Part shown: positions 26,682 through 34,709 of the stretch, piece by piece
Layout of the letters: each line of letters opens with the position of its first letter
How positions within the stretch are numbered: position 1 is the stretch's first letter
NCBI GenBank assembly: GCA_017624675.1
Contig: JAGAMO010000020.1
Location: 62,001-126,000 of the forward strand
From: Clostridia bacterium
GTDB lineage: Bacteria; Bacillota; Clostridia; Oscillospirales; Acutalibacteraceae
DNA length: 64,000 nucleotides
Direction: 5' to 3'
Position numbers and translations under genes: made by a program
Notes under the pieces: generated by a model
The model's database searches: none
What the model was told of the DNA's origin: nothing
What the model saw: only the letters and a program-made list of their open reading frames with translations

Positions 26682-27306
26682 AATTTTCTATAAAAAGAAA
26701 GGTTCAATGAAGTTTGTATCCCACCTTGATATGAACCGCTTTATGTCTCGACTTATAGCAAAGTCCAAAATACCCGTTTGGTATACCGAGGGCTTTAATC
26801 AGCATATTTATATGAATTTTGCTTTGCCTCTATCCCTTGGCTTTGAGGGTCTTTATGAGGTTTTGGATATTCGTTTGATAGATGAAGATTACAGCCTAGA
26901 TGATGTTTTGACTGCCCTTAAAAATGTTGCGGTAAAGGATATAGAGTTTGTTTCTGTATCTGAGCCTGTAATGCAAATGAAAAATATAGGCTTTGCCCGA
27001 TATGAACTTGAATTTGAAGATTTCGGTTTTGCTGATGCTCTTAATCAATTTTTAAAACAAGAGCAAATTCTCTGCCAAAAAACAGGCAAAAAAGGCAAGG
27101 TTAAGGAAATTGATTTAATTCCCAAAATCAAGTCTTTCGAGATTTGCGAAAAGGGAATTAATCTAACCCTTGTTGCAGGGAGTGAGGATAATCTTAACCC
27201 GTCTTTGGTTATGGATACTTTCTTTAGTCAATGCGAAATTTCGCCTGTTTACTATACCGTTGCAAGAACTATGATTTACAATAAAGATGGAGAAGAATTT
27301 ATATAA
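26668..27306 (+). CDS. TIGR03936/DUF2344 family protein
   Basis: A 212-residue protein with the family start RNVRIFYKKKGSMKFVSHLD and the AKSKIPVWYTEGFNQHIYMN block. The frame extends upstream to 26617, but the best start is TTG 26668 with GGGGAGGG 8 bases before it; this lies 14 bases inside the preceding radical SAM gene. The two families are nearly always adjacent and sometimes fused, which indicates a shared but unknown process. A terminator lies about 120 bases downstream. Confidence 0.8.
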   Translation: MRNVRIFYKKKGSMKFVSHLDMNRFMSRLIAKSKIPVWYTEGFNQHIYMNFALPLSLGFEGLYEVLDIRLIDEDYSLDDVLTALKNVAVKDIEFVSVSEPVMQMKNIGFARYELEFEDFGFADALNQFLKQEQILCQKTGKKGKVKEIDLIPKIKSFEICEKGINLTLVAGSEDNLNPSLVMDTFFSQCEISPVYYTVARTMIYNKDGEEFI

Positions 27307-27341
27307 ATTCTATCAAACATAAATTTTTTGCATAGTATGTT

Positions 27342-27421
27342 TTAGGGGACTTAAATGGGATATCCCTTAAATCGGCGGTAGAAAATCTTCTATCTTTAAA
27401 ATTACCGATTACACCCCTTAA
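27342..27421 (+). ncRNA. Candidate structured RNA before a terminator
   Basis: Between the DUF2344 gene and a terminator there are nested inverted repeats: AGGGG/CCCCT (27344-27348 with 27414-27418), GGG/CCC with loop ATAT (27357-27366), AATCGG/CCGATT (27370-27375 with 27405-27410) and GGTAGAA/TTCTATC (27377-27383 with 27388-27394, one G-U). This gives a multi-branched fold of about 80 bases directly ahead of an intrinsic terminator. I do not recognise a known class. It could be a 3' UTR, a small RNA or a terminator-linked switch. Confidence 0.35.
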
Positions 27422-27426
27422 TATAT

Positions 27427-27459
27427 AAAAGCTCTGCCAAGCGGCAGAGCTTTTGTTGT
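27427..27459 (+). terminator. Intrinsic terminator
   Basis: AAAAGCTCTGCC pairs with GGCAGAGCTTTT, loop AAGC, then TTTTGTTGT. Confidence 0.9.
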
Positions 27460-27529
27460 AAAATCTATCCCGTCAAACACATTGTTTTGAGTGCGTATTT
27501 AAGTGCCTTTATTATTTTTATAATAAACA

Positions 27530-27558
27530 TTGAATATTTAAGAGTAGCATAGTATAAT
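27530..27558 (+). promoter_or_regulatory. Promoter of the accessory secreted/membrane cluster
   Basis: TTGAAT at 27530-27535, 17 bases, TATAAT at 27553-27558. Confidence 0.7.
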
Positions 27559-27588
27559 AAAGTTACAGATTAATAGGAGGTGTTTCCA

Positions 27589-27717
27589 ATGTACAGTTTA
27601 TTTGTAATTATTTTTAATATAGGAGGAAAATTTTATGAAAAAATTGTGCAGGAAATTGTTTTCACTTATAATAGTGATATTGTTATGCCTCTATTCACCA
27701 AATGTATGTGCTGCTGA
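27589..27717 (+). CDS. Possible 42-residue ORF overlapping the secreted lectin gene
   Basis: ATG 27589 is preceded by AATAGGAGGTG at ideal spacing, a stronger ribosome binding site than most genes here. It encodes 42 residues (MYSLFVIIFNIGGKFYEK onward, ending CMCC) and runs through the start of the next gene in another frame, stopping 83 bases inside it. Its early codons span the next gene's own AGGAGG. It may be a leader peptide that controls the downstream start, or a ribosome landing site only. Confidence 0.35.
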   Translation: MYSLFVIIFNIGGKFYEKIVQEIVFTYNSDIVMPLFTKCMCC

Positions 27718-29197
27718 TAACTCTGCAAATATAAACTCAGACCTTGAGATGGTTACAGAACAACCTATTGAGGATACAAACATTCAATTAAAAAATACTG
27801 TTAGTACAATAACAAGCGGTGCAGTATATAATATAATTAATTCAGGTAGTGGAAAATATCTTAATGTACATTACGGAATTGACTCTAACAACACTAATGT
27901 TTATCAATACACTTGCGATTATAGTACCGAGCAAAAGTTTAAAATAATATATTATTCTTCAACTGGCTCATATAAAATTCACGCTATGTGTAGTTCTAAT
28001 GGCAATAACCGAGTTTTAGATATTGTTAGAAATGGCGCAAGCCTGTCTAGCGGTCAAAATGTTGATATTTGGACACAAGTCGACGACACTGCTCAATACT
28101 GGCAAATAATATCGGTGGGTAATGGCCAATATAAAATATGTCCAACTGCTAATACATCACTTGCTCTTACTGCCTATGGTGCAAATAACGGTACATCAAG
28201 CGGTACTTCCTCAACCTCGGCAGGAAATGTTTATATTTCAACCTATACTGGCTCAGCGAACCAGAAGTGGACTTTTCAAGAGGTTAGTACAGGTGCAGTA
28301 ACACCCGAAGGGTATTTTGACGCTAATCCTACTTCAATTATTTCAGGTTGGGCTTGGAGAAGCGATATCCCAAATACTGCGATAGATGTCCATATATATA
28401 TTTATAATTCTTTAGGCGAATGGGTACGGTTTTTTATTACAACTGCTAATTTATATCGAAGTGATTTAGTTTCTGCAGGAATAGGAAATGGATATCACGC
28501 TTTTAGTCAGTATGTTGATTGGAGCACATTTCCCGAAGATACATATACTATACATATCTATGCCATAGGACATAACGGTAATAATCCCGAACTTCATTTT
28601 TCGCCTAAAACATATACTGTAACAAGCAACCTCGGCTATAAGGGCTATGCGGTGTATAGGGACTTAGGATTTTGGGCGAATTTGGGAGGAACTCTTATGG
28701 GTTCAACAAATGATTGGCATGCGGGACTTATGGACGAAAAATATGCAAGCGATTATCTTTCAGTGATACATATGCCTGGTATAGGTTATGATATTGAGTG
28801 GTCTGACTGGAGTGATTTCGTAGGTAATGAAACATACCGCGGCACTTATAAGCCAAAGCAGGCTATTTCAGATAACAGCAGAAACCTTATTATATCACTC
28901 GCAAGGGAATTAAGGACTAAGGATATAGGATATATAGCAACCAATCAGCTCAGGGCAACCATCAGACCTGAAGCTACCAAAATAGAGCCAGACGACGTTG
29001 TCGATATAAGGTGCGACGGTTTGGTGGAATACTGCTATGAATATTATGGCTTCAGGGTTTTTGGCAATGATACCTACTGGGATATCAGCAAGGCATCAGC
29101 TCAAAACATAGCCCATCATCACGAAAATAATATAATGCCAAAGGCACAAGCACAGCAGTATCTTGACTTGGTAACCACAAGCGTTCCAAATCAATAA
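27635..29197 (+). CDS. Secreted ricin-type lectin protein with a permuted NlpC/LRAT-like C-terminus
   Basis: A 520-residue exported protein. Signal peptide: basic start, hydrophobic IIVILLCLYS, cleavage near VCAADN. Residues about 60-215 are a ricin-type beta-trefoil (SGKYLNVHYG, QKFKI, QYWQI and QKWTF as recurring QxW-like motifs). Residues about 225-330 resemble the GWAW...VHIYIY cell-wall-associated beta module seen in clostridial autolysins. The last part has His362 in DWHAGLMDE before Cys460 in RCDGLVEYCYEYYG; the latter looks like the NlpC/P60 nucleophile motif, but the His-before-Cys order is that of permuted (LRAT/YaeF-like) members. It has AGGAGG upstream and heads a four-gene cluster. 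Peptidoglycan or lipid amidase activity is inference. Confidence 0.65.
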   Translation: MKKLCRKLFSLIIVILLCLYSPNVCAADNSANINSDLEMVTEQPIEDTNIQLKNTVSTITSGAVYNIINSGSGKYLNVHYGIDSNNTNVYQYTCDYSTEQKFKIIYYSSTGSYKIHAMCSSNGNNRVLDIVRNGASLSSGQNVDIWTQVDDTAQYWQIISVGNGQYKICPTANTSLALTAYGANNGTSSGTSSTSAGNVYISTYTGSANQKWTFQEVSTGAVTPEGYFDANPTSIISGWAWRSDIPNTAIDVHIYIYNSLGEWVRFFITTANLYRSDLVSAGIGNGYHAFSQYVDWSTFPEDTYTIHIYAIGHNGNNPELHFSPKTYTVTSNLGYKGYAVYRDLGFWANLGGTLMGSTNDWHAGLMDEKYASDYLSVIHMPGIGYDIEWSDWSDFVGNETYRGTYKPKQAISDNSRNLIISLARELRTKDIGYIATNQLRATIRPEATKIEPDDVVDIRCDGLVEYCYEYYGFRVFGNDTYWDISKASAQNIAHHHENNIMPKAQAQQYLDLVTTSVPNQ

Positions 29198-29224
29198 CTT
29201 CTATTTGCTCAAAATGGAGAAAAA

Positions 29225-29755
29225 ATGAAAAACATCATAATTAAATTCATATCAGATATATCAAAATATATAACAGCAAAACGAATATCGGTCGCGGTAT
29301 GTATATTTCTATATATAACAACCTTTTCCACAACCGCACCCTTTTTCCCTGAAAATTCAGAATCGGTTTTAAGTATATCTGTATCTGTTGCATTTATCAT
29401 ATCGTTTTATGTTATGACTGCGATATTGTCACCAAGCAGAAGATGCTTAATCGGATTTTCGGTATATTTTGCTCTTGTGGCACTCGTATTATTGTGCGTT
29501 ATTTTAGAAGTAAAAATAGATGGGATAGGTAGTTTGATTGCATTTGCAATTACTATTCCATACGTGCAACCAATATCTCAGTTTTGTGAGTTTGTTGTCA
29601 CTACAATGCACTACCGTATATTTGATAAAGGTATGTCGGATAATTTGTTTTACTGTTCCCTTTTTCTCTTTATAGTTTTATTCTATATCGTATACTTCAC
29701 CTCTTGGTACTGTAAGCGCAGAAAGGAAATAAAGATAAAAGCAAATGAAGAATAG
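29225..29755 (+). CDS. Unknown membrane protein, paralogue 1 of a tandem pair
   Basis: A 176-residue protein of unrecognised family with about four membrane helices. It begins MKNIIIKFISDISKYITAKR, has the block FPENSESVL followed by SFYVMTAILSPSRRCLIGFS, and ends in a charged CKRRKEIKIKANEE tail. It shares start, middle blocks and C-terminal SWYxKxRKE with the next gene, so the two arose by tandem duplication. It lies 27 bases after the secreted lectin protein and its end overlaps the second copy by 11 bases. No motif suggests enzymatic activity; a role with the secreted protein is suggested only by position. Confidence 0.65.
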   Translation: MKNIIIKFISDISKYITAKRISVAVCIFLYITTFSTTAPFFPENSESVLSISVSVAFIISFYVMTAILSPSRRCLIGFSVYFALVALVLLCVILEVKIDGIGSLIAFAITIPYVQPISQFCEFVVTTMHYRIFDKGMSDNLFYCSLFLFIVLFYIVYFTSWYCKRRKEIKIKANEE

Positions 29756-30269
29756 GATAATTAAACTTATATCCAACATATCAGAATATATAACAGCAAA
29801 ACGAATATCGGTTGTGGTATTTATGGTTTTATATATTACTAACTTTTTTATCACATCGGCGGTATTCCCCGAAAACACCTATTCGGTTTTAACGGTGTTT
29901 ATTTCGATTGCCTCTATTATATCCTTTTATGTGATGACTGTAATTTTATCTCCAAGCAAAGGCTTTTTAATAGGTGTTTCAATCTATTTCACTTTAGCAG
30001 CTATTCCATTGATTTGGACTTCCATAGAGGTTATACATAGAATTAATTTACCCGATTTCATTCGTTGGACAACAGGCTTAGTAATGCTATCATTTCTGAA
30101 ACCGGTTGTAGAGTTTTATGAATTAATAAACCGAGTAATATTTGATGTGTGGGGTGTAAGTGGATTAGAAATAGGGTTTACTTTGATTTTCATACCGTTA
30201 TTCTATATCGTATGTTTCGCCTCTTGGTATTTTAAGAGTAGAAAGGATGAAAAAAATGAAAATATTTAG
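29745..30269 (+). CDS. Unknown membrane protein, paralogue 2 of a tandem pair
   Basis: A 174-residue membrane protein, about half identical by eye to its upstream neighbour: MKNRIIKLISNISEYITAKR, FPENTYSVL, SFYVMTVILSPSKGFLIGVS and the end SWYFKSRKDEKNENI. Divergence is greatest in the middle (residues about 90-150). The ATG lies inside the end of paralogue 1, and the stop overlaps the next gene's start region, so translation of all three is linked. I do not recognise the family. Confidence 0.65.
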   Translation: MKNRIIKLISNISEYITAKRISVVVFMVLYITNFFITSAVFPENTYSVLTVFISIASIISFYVMTVILSPSKGFLIGVSIYFTLAAIPLIWTSIEVIHRINLPDFIRWTTGLVMLSFLKPVVEFYELINRVIFDVWGVSGLEIGFTLIFIPLFYIVCFASWYFKSRKDEKNENI

Positions 30270-31332
30270 AACAGTTTTTATATTAGTGATAATTGTTGTT
30301 ATTACTCTTTTCGGCACAGCATATTCAAAGCCAGAAGCCGATATAGAGCTTATTGAAACCGAAAAAAGTAATCTGATACAGGAATTTGACAGTGCATTAA
30401 ACCTTGTTTCAAAAAACAAATCTTCGTCAGATAAACTGCAAATCTCTTATGAAAATCTTAAAAAGGAGATTGGCACCTTTAACGACAGTGATTTTTTGAT
30501 AATTCTAAAGGATGACGATATTTCCCCGCTTACCAAAAATCTTCTGCTACAAATGTCGGATGAAATTAACGGAGGCAAGGGTATCAGCAGTTCAAAAGCC
30601 TTTGAAGCGTTGCTTGAAAAGGATATTTTGGACGAAAGTTCCAGAGTAAGTTTAATCAATAGTATCAAGGCAGATACTGATGGTATAAAAAATAAGCTGG
30701 CAGAGATTGCACAAAGCGAAAGCGGTTCGGCTGTGTATCGTTCAATGGTAAAACTTCAACAAAGCGATGCCTCAATGGCACTTGAGGTGTCCGATAAAAT
30801 ACTCGAAAATTCTTCACACTATAATGAGGATAATATCCGTGCCGCAATTACGGTGAAATCAAATTATTATAAAGAACTTTCCATGGTAGACAGCAAAAAG
30901 GATATTGAAAAGGAAAAATCTGAATTCATAGATTTTTGCACCTCGCAATATAAAAAGGCATCGGATGATAAACTAAAAGATTCGGCTGTATTTTCATTGA
31001 TGAATATAAGAGATTATGATGCTGTTAAGGCAATTATTTTAGACCCGACTATTGATGAAGAACTAAAGGTGGCTTGTGTTTCTCGCAATCCGAAAACCTT
31101 TATTGATGTTATCAACGGTAATCCAACCAAAGAAGATGTAGAATTCATTCTTGACTGTATGGAAATTTATCCTCTGAAAGAATTAGCTGAGCCTATGAGA
31201 GAAAAACTAATATCGAACAGTGATTTTTACAGTCATAGACTAGTAAGCATGGTAGAATTTTTAGCAGCCGGCGGTGCCAAGTCAGATACAAGCAGATTTG
31301 AAGGAACACCGAATTCTAATTGGATTAAATGA
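30256..31332 (+). CDS. Exported or membrane-anchored alpha-helical protein of unknown function
   Basis: About 358 residues. An N-terminal hydrophobic segment (TVFILVIIVVITLFGTAYS) is a signal peptide or anchor. The rest is predicted helical and rich in Lys, Glu, Ser and Asp, with HEAT-like helical pairs in the second half (DSAVFSLMNIRDYDAVKAII and after). No Cys-box or catalytic motif is visible. Two ATGs are possible: 30247, which has no room for the AGAAAGG site, and 30256, which has it 9 bases upstream and is preferred. The start overlaps the end of paralogue 2. It closes the accessory cluster at a terminator. Function unknown. Confidence 0.6.
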   Translation: MKIFRTVFILVIIVVITLFGTAYSKPEADIELIETEKSNLIQEFDSALNLVSKNKSSSDKLQISYENLKKEIGTFNDSDFLIILKDDDISPLTKNLLLQMSDEINGGKGISSSKAFEALLEKDILDESSRVSLINSIKADTDGIKNKLAEIAQSESGSAVYRSMVKLQQSDASMALEVSDKILENSSHYNEDNIRAAITVKSNYYKELSMVDSKKDIEKEKSEFIDFCTSQYKKASDDKLKDSAVFSLMNIRDYDAVKAIILDPTIDEELKVACVSRNPKTFIDVINGNPTKEDVEFILDCMEIYPLKELAEPMREKLISNSDFYSHRLVSMVEFLAAGGAKSDTSRFEGTPNSNWIK

Positions 31333-31344
31333 TAAGTGATTTTG

Positions 31345-31373
31345 GCTCGCGGGTTAAACCGCGAGCTTTTTAT
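31345..31373. terminator. Terminator between the accessory cluster and sigG
   Basis: GCTCGCGG pairs with CCGCGAGC, followed by TTTTTATT. The sigG stop lies at its right edge. Confidence 0.85.
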
Positions 31374-32137
31374 TATGCCTTAATTTTTTCGATGGCACCT
31401 TTTTCAAGGCGTGATACCTGTGCTTGCGAAATGCCAATCTCTTCGGAAACCTCCATTTGGGTTTTGCCCTGCATAAAACGGAGGGTTAAAATGTGTTTTT
31501 CGCGGCCGTTAAGGTTTTTAATGGCTTCTTTTAAAGAAATTTCATCAAGCCAGTTGCGGTCATCGTTGTTGTCGCCTAATTGGTCGAGAACAAAAATGGT
31601 ATCAACACCGTCAGAATAAATCGGGTCGTAAAGGGACATTGGGTTTACAATGCTTTCAAGCGCTATTACAACCTCGCTTTCTTCAAGGTTTAACTCCTTT
31701 GCAATTTCGCTGATGGTGGGGTCTTCTTGCCGCTCGGCCATAAGTCTTTCCTTTATCTGCATTGCTTTATATGCGGTATCCTTAATTGAACGGCTGACAC
31801 GAATTGCGTTGTTATCTCTTAAATAGCGGCGAATTTCTCCAATAATCATGGGAACTGCATAGGTGGAAAATTTTACCAAAAGGGAAGTATCAAAATTGTC
31901 GATAGCCTTGATTAAACCGATACATCCGACCTGAAACAAATCGTCAAGATTTTCACCTCTGCCCGTAAAACGCTGAATAACACTGAGAACAAGACGCAAG
32001 TTACCGTTAATAAGTTCTTCACGGGCGGCAGTATTGCCGTTTTGGGCTTCTTTTATAAGAGCAGTTTTCTGCGCCTCTTTCAGAAGGGGGAGTTTTGAGG
32101 TGTCTACACCGCAAATCACAACTTTATTATTATACAT
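31373..32137 (-). CDS. sigG: RNA polymerase forespore sigma factor sigma-G
   Basis: A 254-residue sigma-70 family protein with the sigma-G start NKVVICGVDTSKLPLL, region 2 GRGENLDDLFQVGCIGLIKA and FSTYAVPMIIGEIRRYLRDN, and region 4 with the helix-turn-helix TQMEVSEEIGISQAQVSRLE. These match B. subtilis SigG closely. It directs late forespore transcription. The frame opens at 32167, but ATG 32137 has GAGGTG before it and restores the family N-terminus. In Bacillus sigG follows spoIIGA-sigE; here it stands alone. It diverges from serC across 275 bases. Confidence 0.95.
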   Translation of the reverse strand: MYNNKVVICGVDTSKLPLLKEAQKTALIKEAQNGNTAAREELINGNLRLVLSVIQRFTGRGENLDDLFQVGCIGLIKAIDNFDTSLLVKFSTYAVPMIIGEIRRYLRDNNAIRVSRSIKDTAYKAMQIKERLMAERQEDPTISEIAKELNLEESEVVIALESIVNPMSLYDPIYSDGVDTIFVLDQLGDNNDDRNWLDEISLKEAIKNLNGREKHILTLRFMQGKTQMEVSEEIGISQAQVSRLEKGAIEKIKA

Positions 32138-32265
32138 AAAAGCACCTCGGTAAAATTTTCTTTTCATTAAAAGTATTTACCTTGGTATCACGCTTTAATC
32201 CTTAAAAATATTTTTTGTTTCGACAAATTACACTTGCATTTGCGAAATACAGGCATTTGTTACAT

Positions 32266-32335
32266 ATTGTTAAAGTTTTAACAATTTTCTTCAAAAAATA
32301 AAGAAAATCTTAAAAAACATGTTATTTTTTTAACA
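32266..32335. promoter_or_regulatory. Two dyads in the sigG-serC intergenic region
   Basis: A 20-base palindrome ATTGTTAAA-GT-TTTAACAAT at 32266-32285 and a second TGTTA-N6-TAACA dyad at 32320-32335 lie upstream of the serC promoter. They share the TGTTA/TAACA half-site and may be operators of an unknown repressor or activator. Confidence 0.35.
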
Positions 32336-32341
32336 ATCTAA

Positions 32342-32370
32342 TTGACATAATGAAATTAAAAGCATATAAT
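32342..32370 (+). promoter_or_regulatory. Promoter of serC-serA
   Basis: Consensus TTGACA at 32342-32347, 17 bases, consensus TATAAT at 32365-32370. Confidence 0.85.
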
Positions 32371-32412
32371 AGGGTACATATCAATTTTAATTTCAATTTG
32401 GAGGAAATAAAA

Positions 32413-33495
32413 ATGGCAAGAGTTTATAATTTTAGTGCAGGTCCTTCTATGCTTCCCGAGGAAGTTTTAAAGACAGCTGCTGCAGAAATGATGGAGTATG
32501 GAGAGAGCGGTCAATCGGTTATGGAAATGTCCCACCGTTCTAAAGAATATCAAGCAATATTTGATGAGGCTGAGGCTAACTTACGCGAGATTATGAATAT
32601 TCCTGACACTTACGAGGTTTTATTCTTACAGGGCGGTGCTTCTACTCAGTTTGCAATGATACCTTTGAATTTAATGAATAAAAACGGCAAGGCTGATTTT
32701 ATTATCACAGGTCAGTGGGCTAATAAGGCTTATAAAGAAGCTGCCCGTTACGGTGCTGCCCGTGAGGTTGCTTCTTCTAAGGATAAGACTTTCTCTTACA
32801 TTCCTAAAACCACCGCTGCTGATTTTGACCCTGAGGCTGATTATGTTCATATTTGTATGAATAACACCATTTACGGCACAAAATACAATACTTTACCCGA
32901 AACCGGTGATGTTCCGCTTATCGCTGATATTTCAAGCTGCATTTTATCGGAGCCTATCGATGTTACCAAGTTTGGTATGCTTTATGCAGGTGCTCAGAAG
33001 AATGTTGCTCCCGCAGGTGTTACTATTGTTATAATTCGCAAGGATTTACTTGGCAATGCTATGGATATTACTCCTACAATGTTAAACTATGTAACTCATG
33101 CTGAAAACGGCTCCATGTTTAACACACCCCCTTGCTACACCATTTATATTGCAGGTCTTACCTTTAAGTGGATTAAGAAAATGGGCGGCTTAGAGGCTAT
33201 GAAGGAATTAAACGAGAAAAAGGCTAAAATCCTTTACGATTTCCTTGATAACTCTAAACTTTTCAAGGGCACAGTTGTTCCCGAAGACCGTTCTTTAATG
33301 AACGTTCCTTTTGTTACAGGTAACGACGAGCTTGACGCTAAGTTTGTTGCAGAGTCTAAAAAAGCAGGATTTGTTAACCTTAAGGGCCACCGTTCTGTTG
33401 GTGGTATGCGTGCTTCTATCTACAACGCTATGCCTATTGAGGGTGTTGAAAAGTTGGTAGAGTTTATGAAGAAGTTTGAGGAGGAAAATATCTAA
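32413..33495 (+). CDS. serC: Phosphoserine aminotransferase
   Basis: A 360-residue PLP-dependent class V aminotransferase that makes 3-phosphoserine from 3-phosphohydroxypyruvate and glutamate. The start VYNFSAGPSMLPEEVL, the LQGGASTQFAMIPLNL block and the PLP-lysine region MLYAGAQKNVAPAGVT are typical. The frame opens at 32350, but ATG 32413 sits at the right distance from TTGGAGG. The stop overlaps the serA start by one base (TAATG). A serB phosphatase is not in the window. Confidence 0.96.
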   Translation: MARVYNFSAGPSMLPEEVLKTAAAEMMEYGESGQSVMEMSHRSKEYQAIFDEAEANLREIMNIPDTYEVLFLQGGASTQFAMIPLNLMNKNGKADFIITGQWANKAYKEAARYGAAREVASSKDKTFSYIPKTTAADFDPEADYVHICMNNTIYGTKYNTLPETGDVPLIADISSCILSEPIDVTKFGMLYAGAQKNVAPAGVTIVIIRKDLLGNAMDITPTMLNYVTHAENGSMFNTPPCYTIYIAGLTFKWIKKMGGLEAMKELNEKKAKILYDFLDNSKLFKGTVVPEDRSLMNVPFVTGNDELDAKFVAESKKAGFVNLKGHRSVGGMRASIYNAMPIEGVEKLVEFMKKFEEENI

Positions 33496-34655
33496 TGTTT
33501 AAGATTAAAACCTATAATAAAATTTCCAAAAGCGGTCTTGAGGTATTTGACGATAAATATACCATCGGCGATGAAGTAGAAAATGCTGACGGCGCCATTG
33601 TTCGTTCTGCCGCTTTACACGATGAAGAATTTCCCGCATCTTTACAGGCCATTGCCCGTGCAGGTGCAGGTACAAACAATATCCCCATTGATAAGTGCAG
33701 TGAGCAGGGTATAGTTGTTTTCAACACTCCAGGTGCTAACGCAAATGCTGTTAAAGAGCTTGTAATTGCAGGTTTGTTTATGTCCTCTCGCCGTGTCATT
33801 TCGGGTATTGAGTGGGCTAAAACCCTCAAAGGTGAGGGCGACGCCGTTGGCAAACTTGTTGAAAAAGGCAAGGGCGCTTTTGCAGGGCCTGAAATCAAGG
33901 GCAAAAAGCTTGGTGTTATCGGTCTTGGCGCTATCGGTGTTATGGTAGCAAATGCCGCTAACCATCTTGGTATGACTGTTTATGGTTACGACCCCTATTT
34001 GTCGGTTAAATCTGCTTGGAACTTAAACCACAATGCAGTTTATATTAACGATATTAACGAGATTTTTGCTAACTGTGATTATATCACTATTCACGTGCCT
34101 CTTGTAGAGTCTACCAAGAATCTCATCAGTAAGGATACCATTGCTAAGTGTAAAGACGGAGTTAGAATTCTTAACTTCTCCCGTGCGGCTTTGGTAAACG
34201 ATGCTGACCTTAAAGCAGCTTTAGAGTCAGGCAAGATTGCGGCTTATGTTACCGACTTCCCAACCGATGATGTTTTAGGTGTGGATGGTGTTATTGCTAT
34301 TCCTCATCTTGGCGCTTCTACTCCTGAGTCTGAGGATAACTGTGCTTCTATGGCGGCTAAAGAACTTATGGATTACATTGAAAACGGTAACATTGTGAAC
34401 TCTGTAAATCTTCCTGAGGTTACAATGCCAAGAAGCGGTGAGCACAGATTCTGTGTTATTCATAAAAATATTCCAACCATTCTAAATCAAATCACAGGTG
34501 TTATTTCCGGAGATGGTGTGAATATTGAAAACCTTTTGAATAAATCCCGTGGCGATTATGCTTATACAATGATAGATGCCGGTGCGGCTGATGTCGAAGC
34601 TGTATCTGCTCAAATTAAGGCTATTGAAGGTGTAATTAAAGTTAGAGCTATTTAA
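33495..34655 (+). CDS. serA: D-3-phosphoglycerate dehydrogenase
   Basis: A 386-residue NAD-dependent 2-hydroxyacid dehydrogenase, first enzyme of serine synthesis. The Rossmann motif is KLGVIGLGAIGVMVAN, the catalytic block includes ILNFSRAALVNDADL and the acid/base His is in AIPHLGASTPESEDNC. A C-terminal ACT domain (residues about 315-386, FCVIHKNIPTILNQITGVI) would sense serine or another amino acid. It shares a base with the serC stop, so the two enzymes are co-translated. A terminator follows. Confidence 0.94.
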   Translation: MFKIKTYNKISKSGLEVFDDKYTIGDEVENADGAIVRSAALHDEEFPASLQAIARAGAGTNNIPIDKCSEQGIVVFNTPGANANAVKELVIAGLFMSSRRVISGIEWAKTLKGEGDAVGKLVEKGKGAFAGPEIKGKKLGVIGLGAIGVMVANAANHLGMTVYGYDPYLSVKSAWNLNHNAVYINDINEIFANCDYITIHVPLVESTKNLISKDTIAKCKDGVRILNFSRAALVNDADLKAALESGKIAAYVTDFPTDDVLGVDGVIAIPHLGASTPESEDNCASMAAKELMDYIENGNIVNSVNLPEVTMPRSGEHRFCVIHKNIPTILNQITGVISGDGVNIENLLNKSRGDYAYTMIDAGAADVEAVSAQIKAIEGVIKVRAI

Positions 34656-34670
34656 TTAAATACTAACAAT

Positions 34671-34708
34671 AAAAAAAGATGTACGAAAATTTCGTACATC
34701 TTTTTATT
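34671..34708. terminator. Bidirectional terminator between serA and the symporter gene
   Basis: GATGTACGAAA pairs with TTTCGTACATC, flanked by an A-run and TTTTTATTTTT. Confidence 0.9.
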
Positions 34709-34709
34709 T

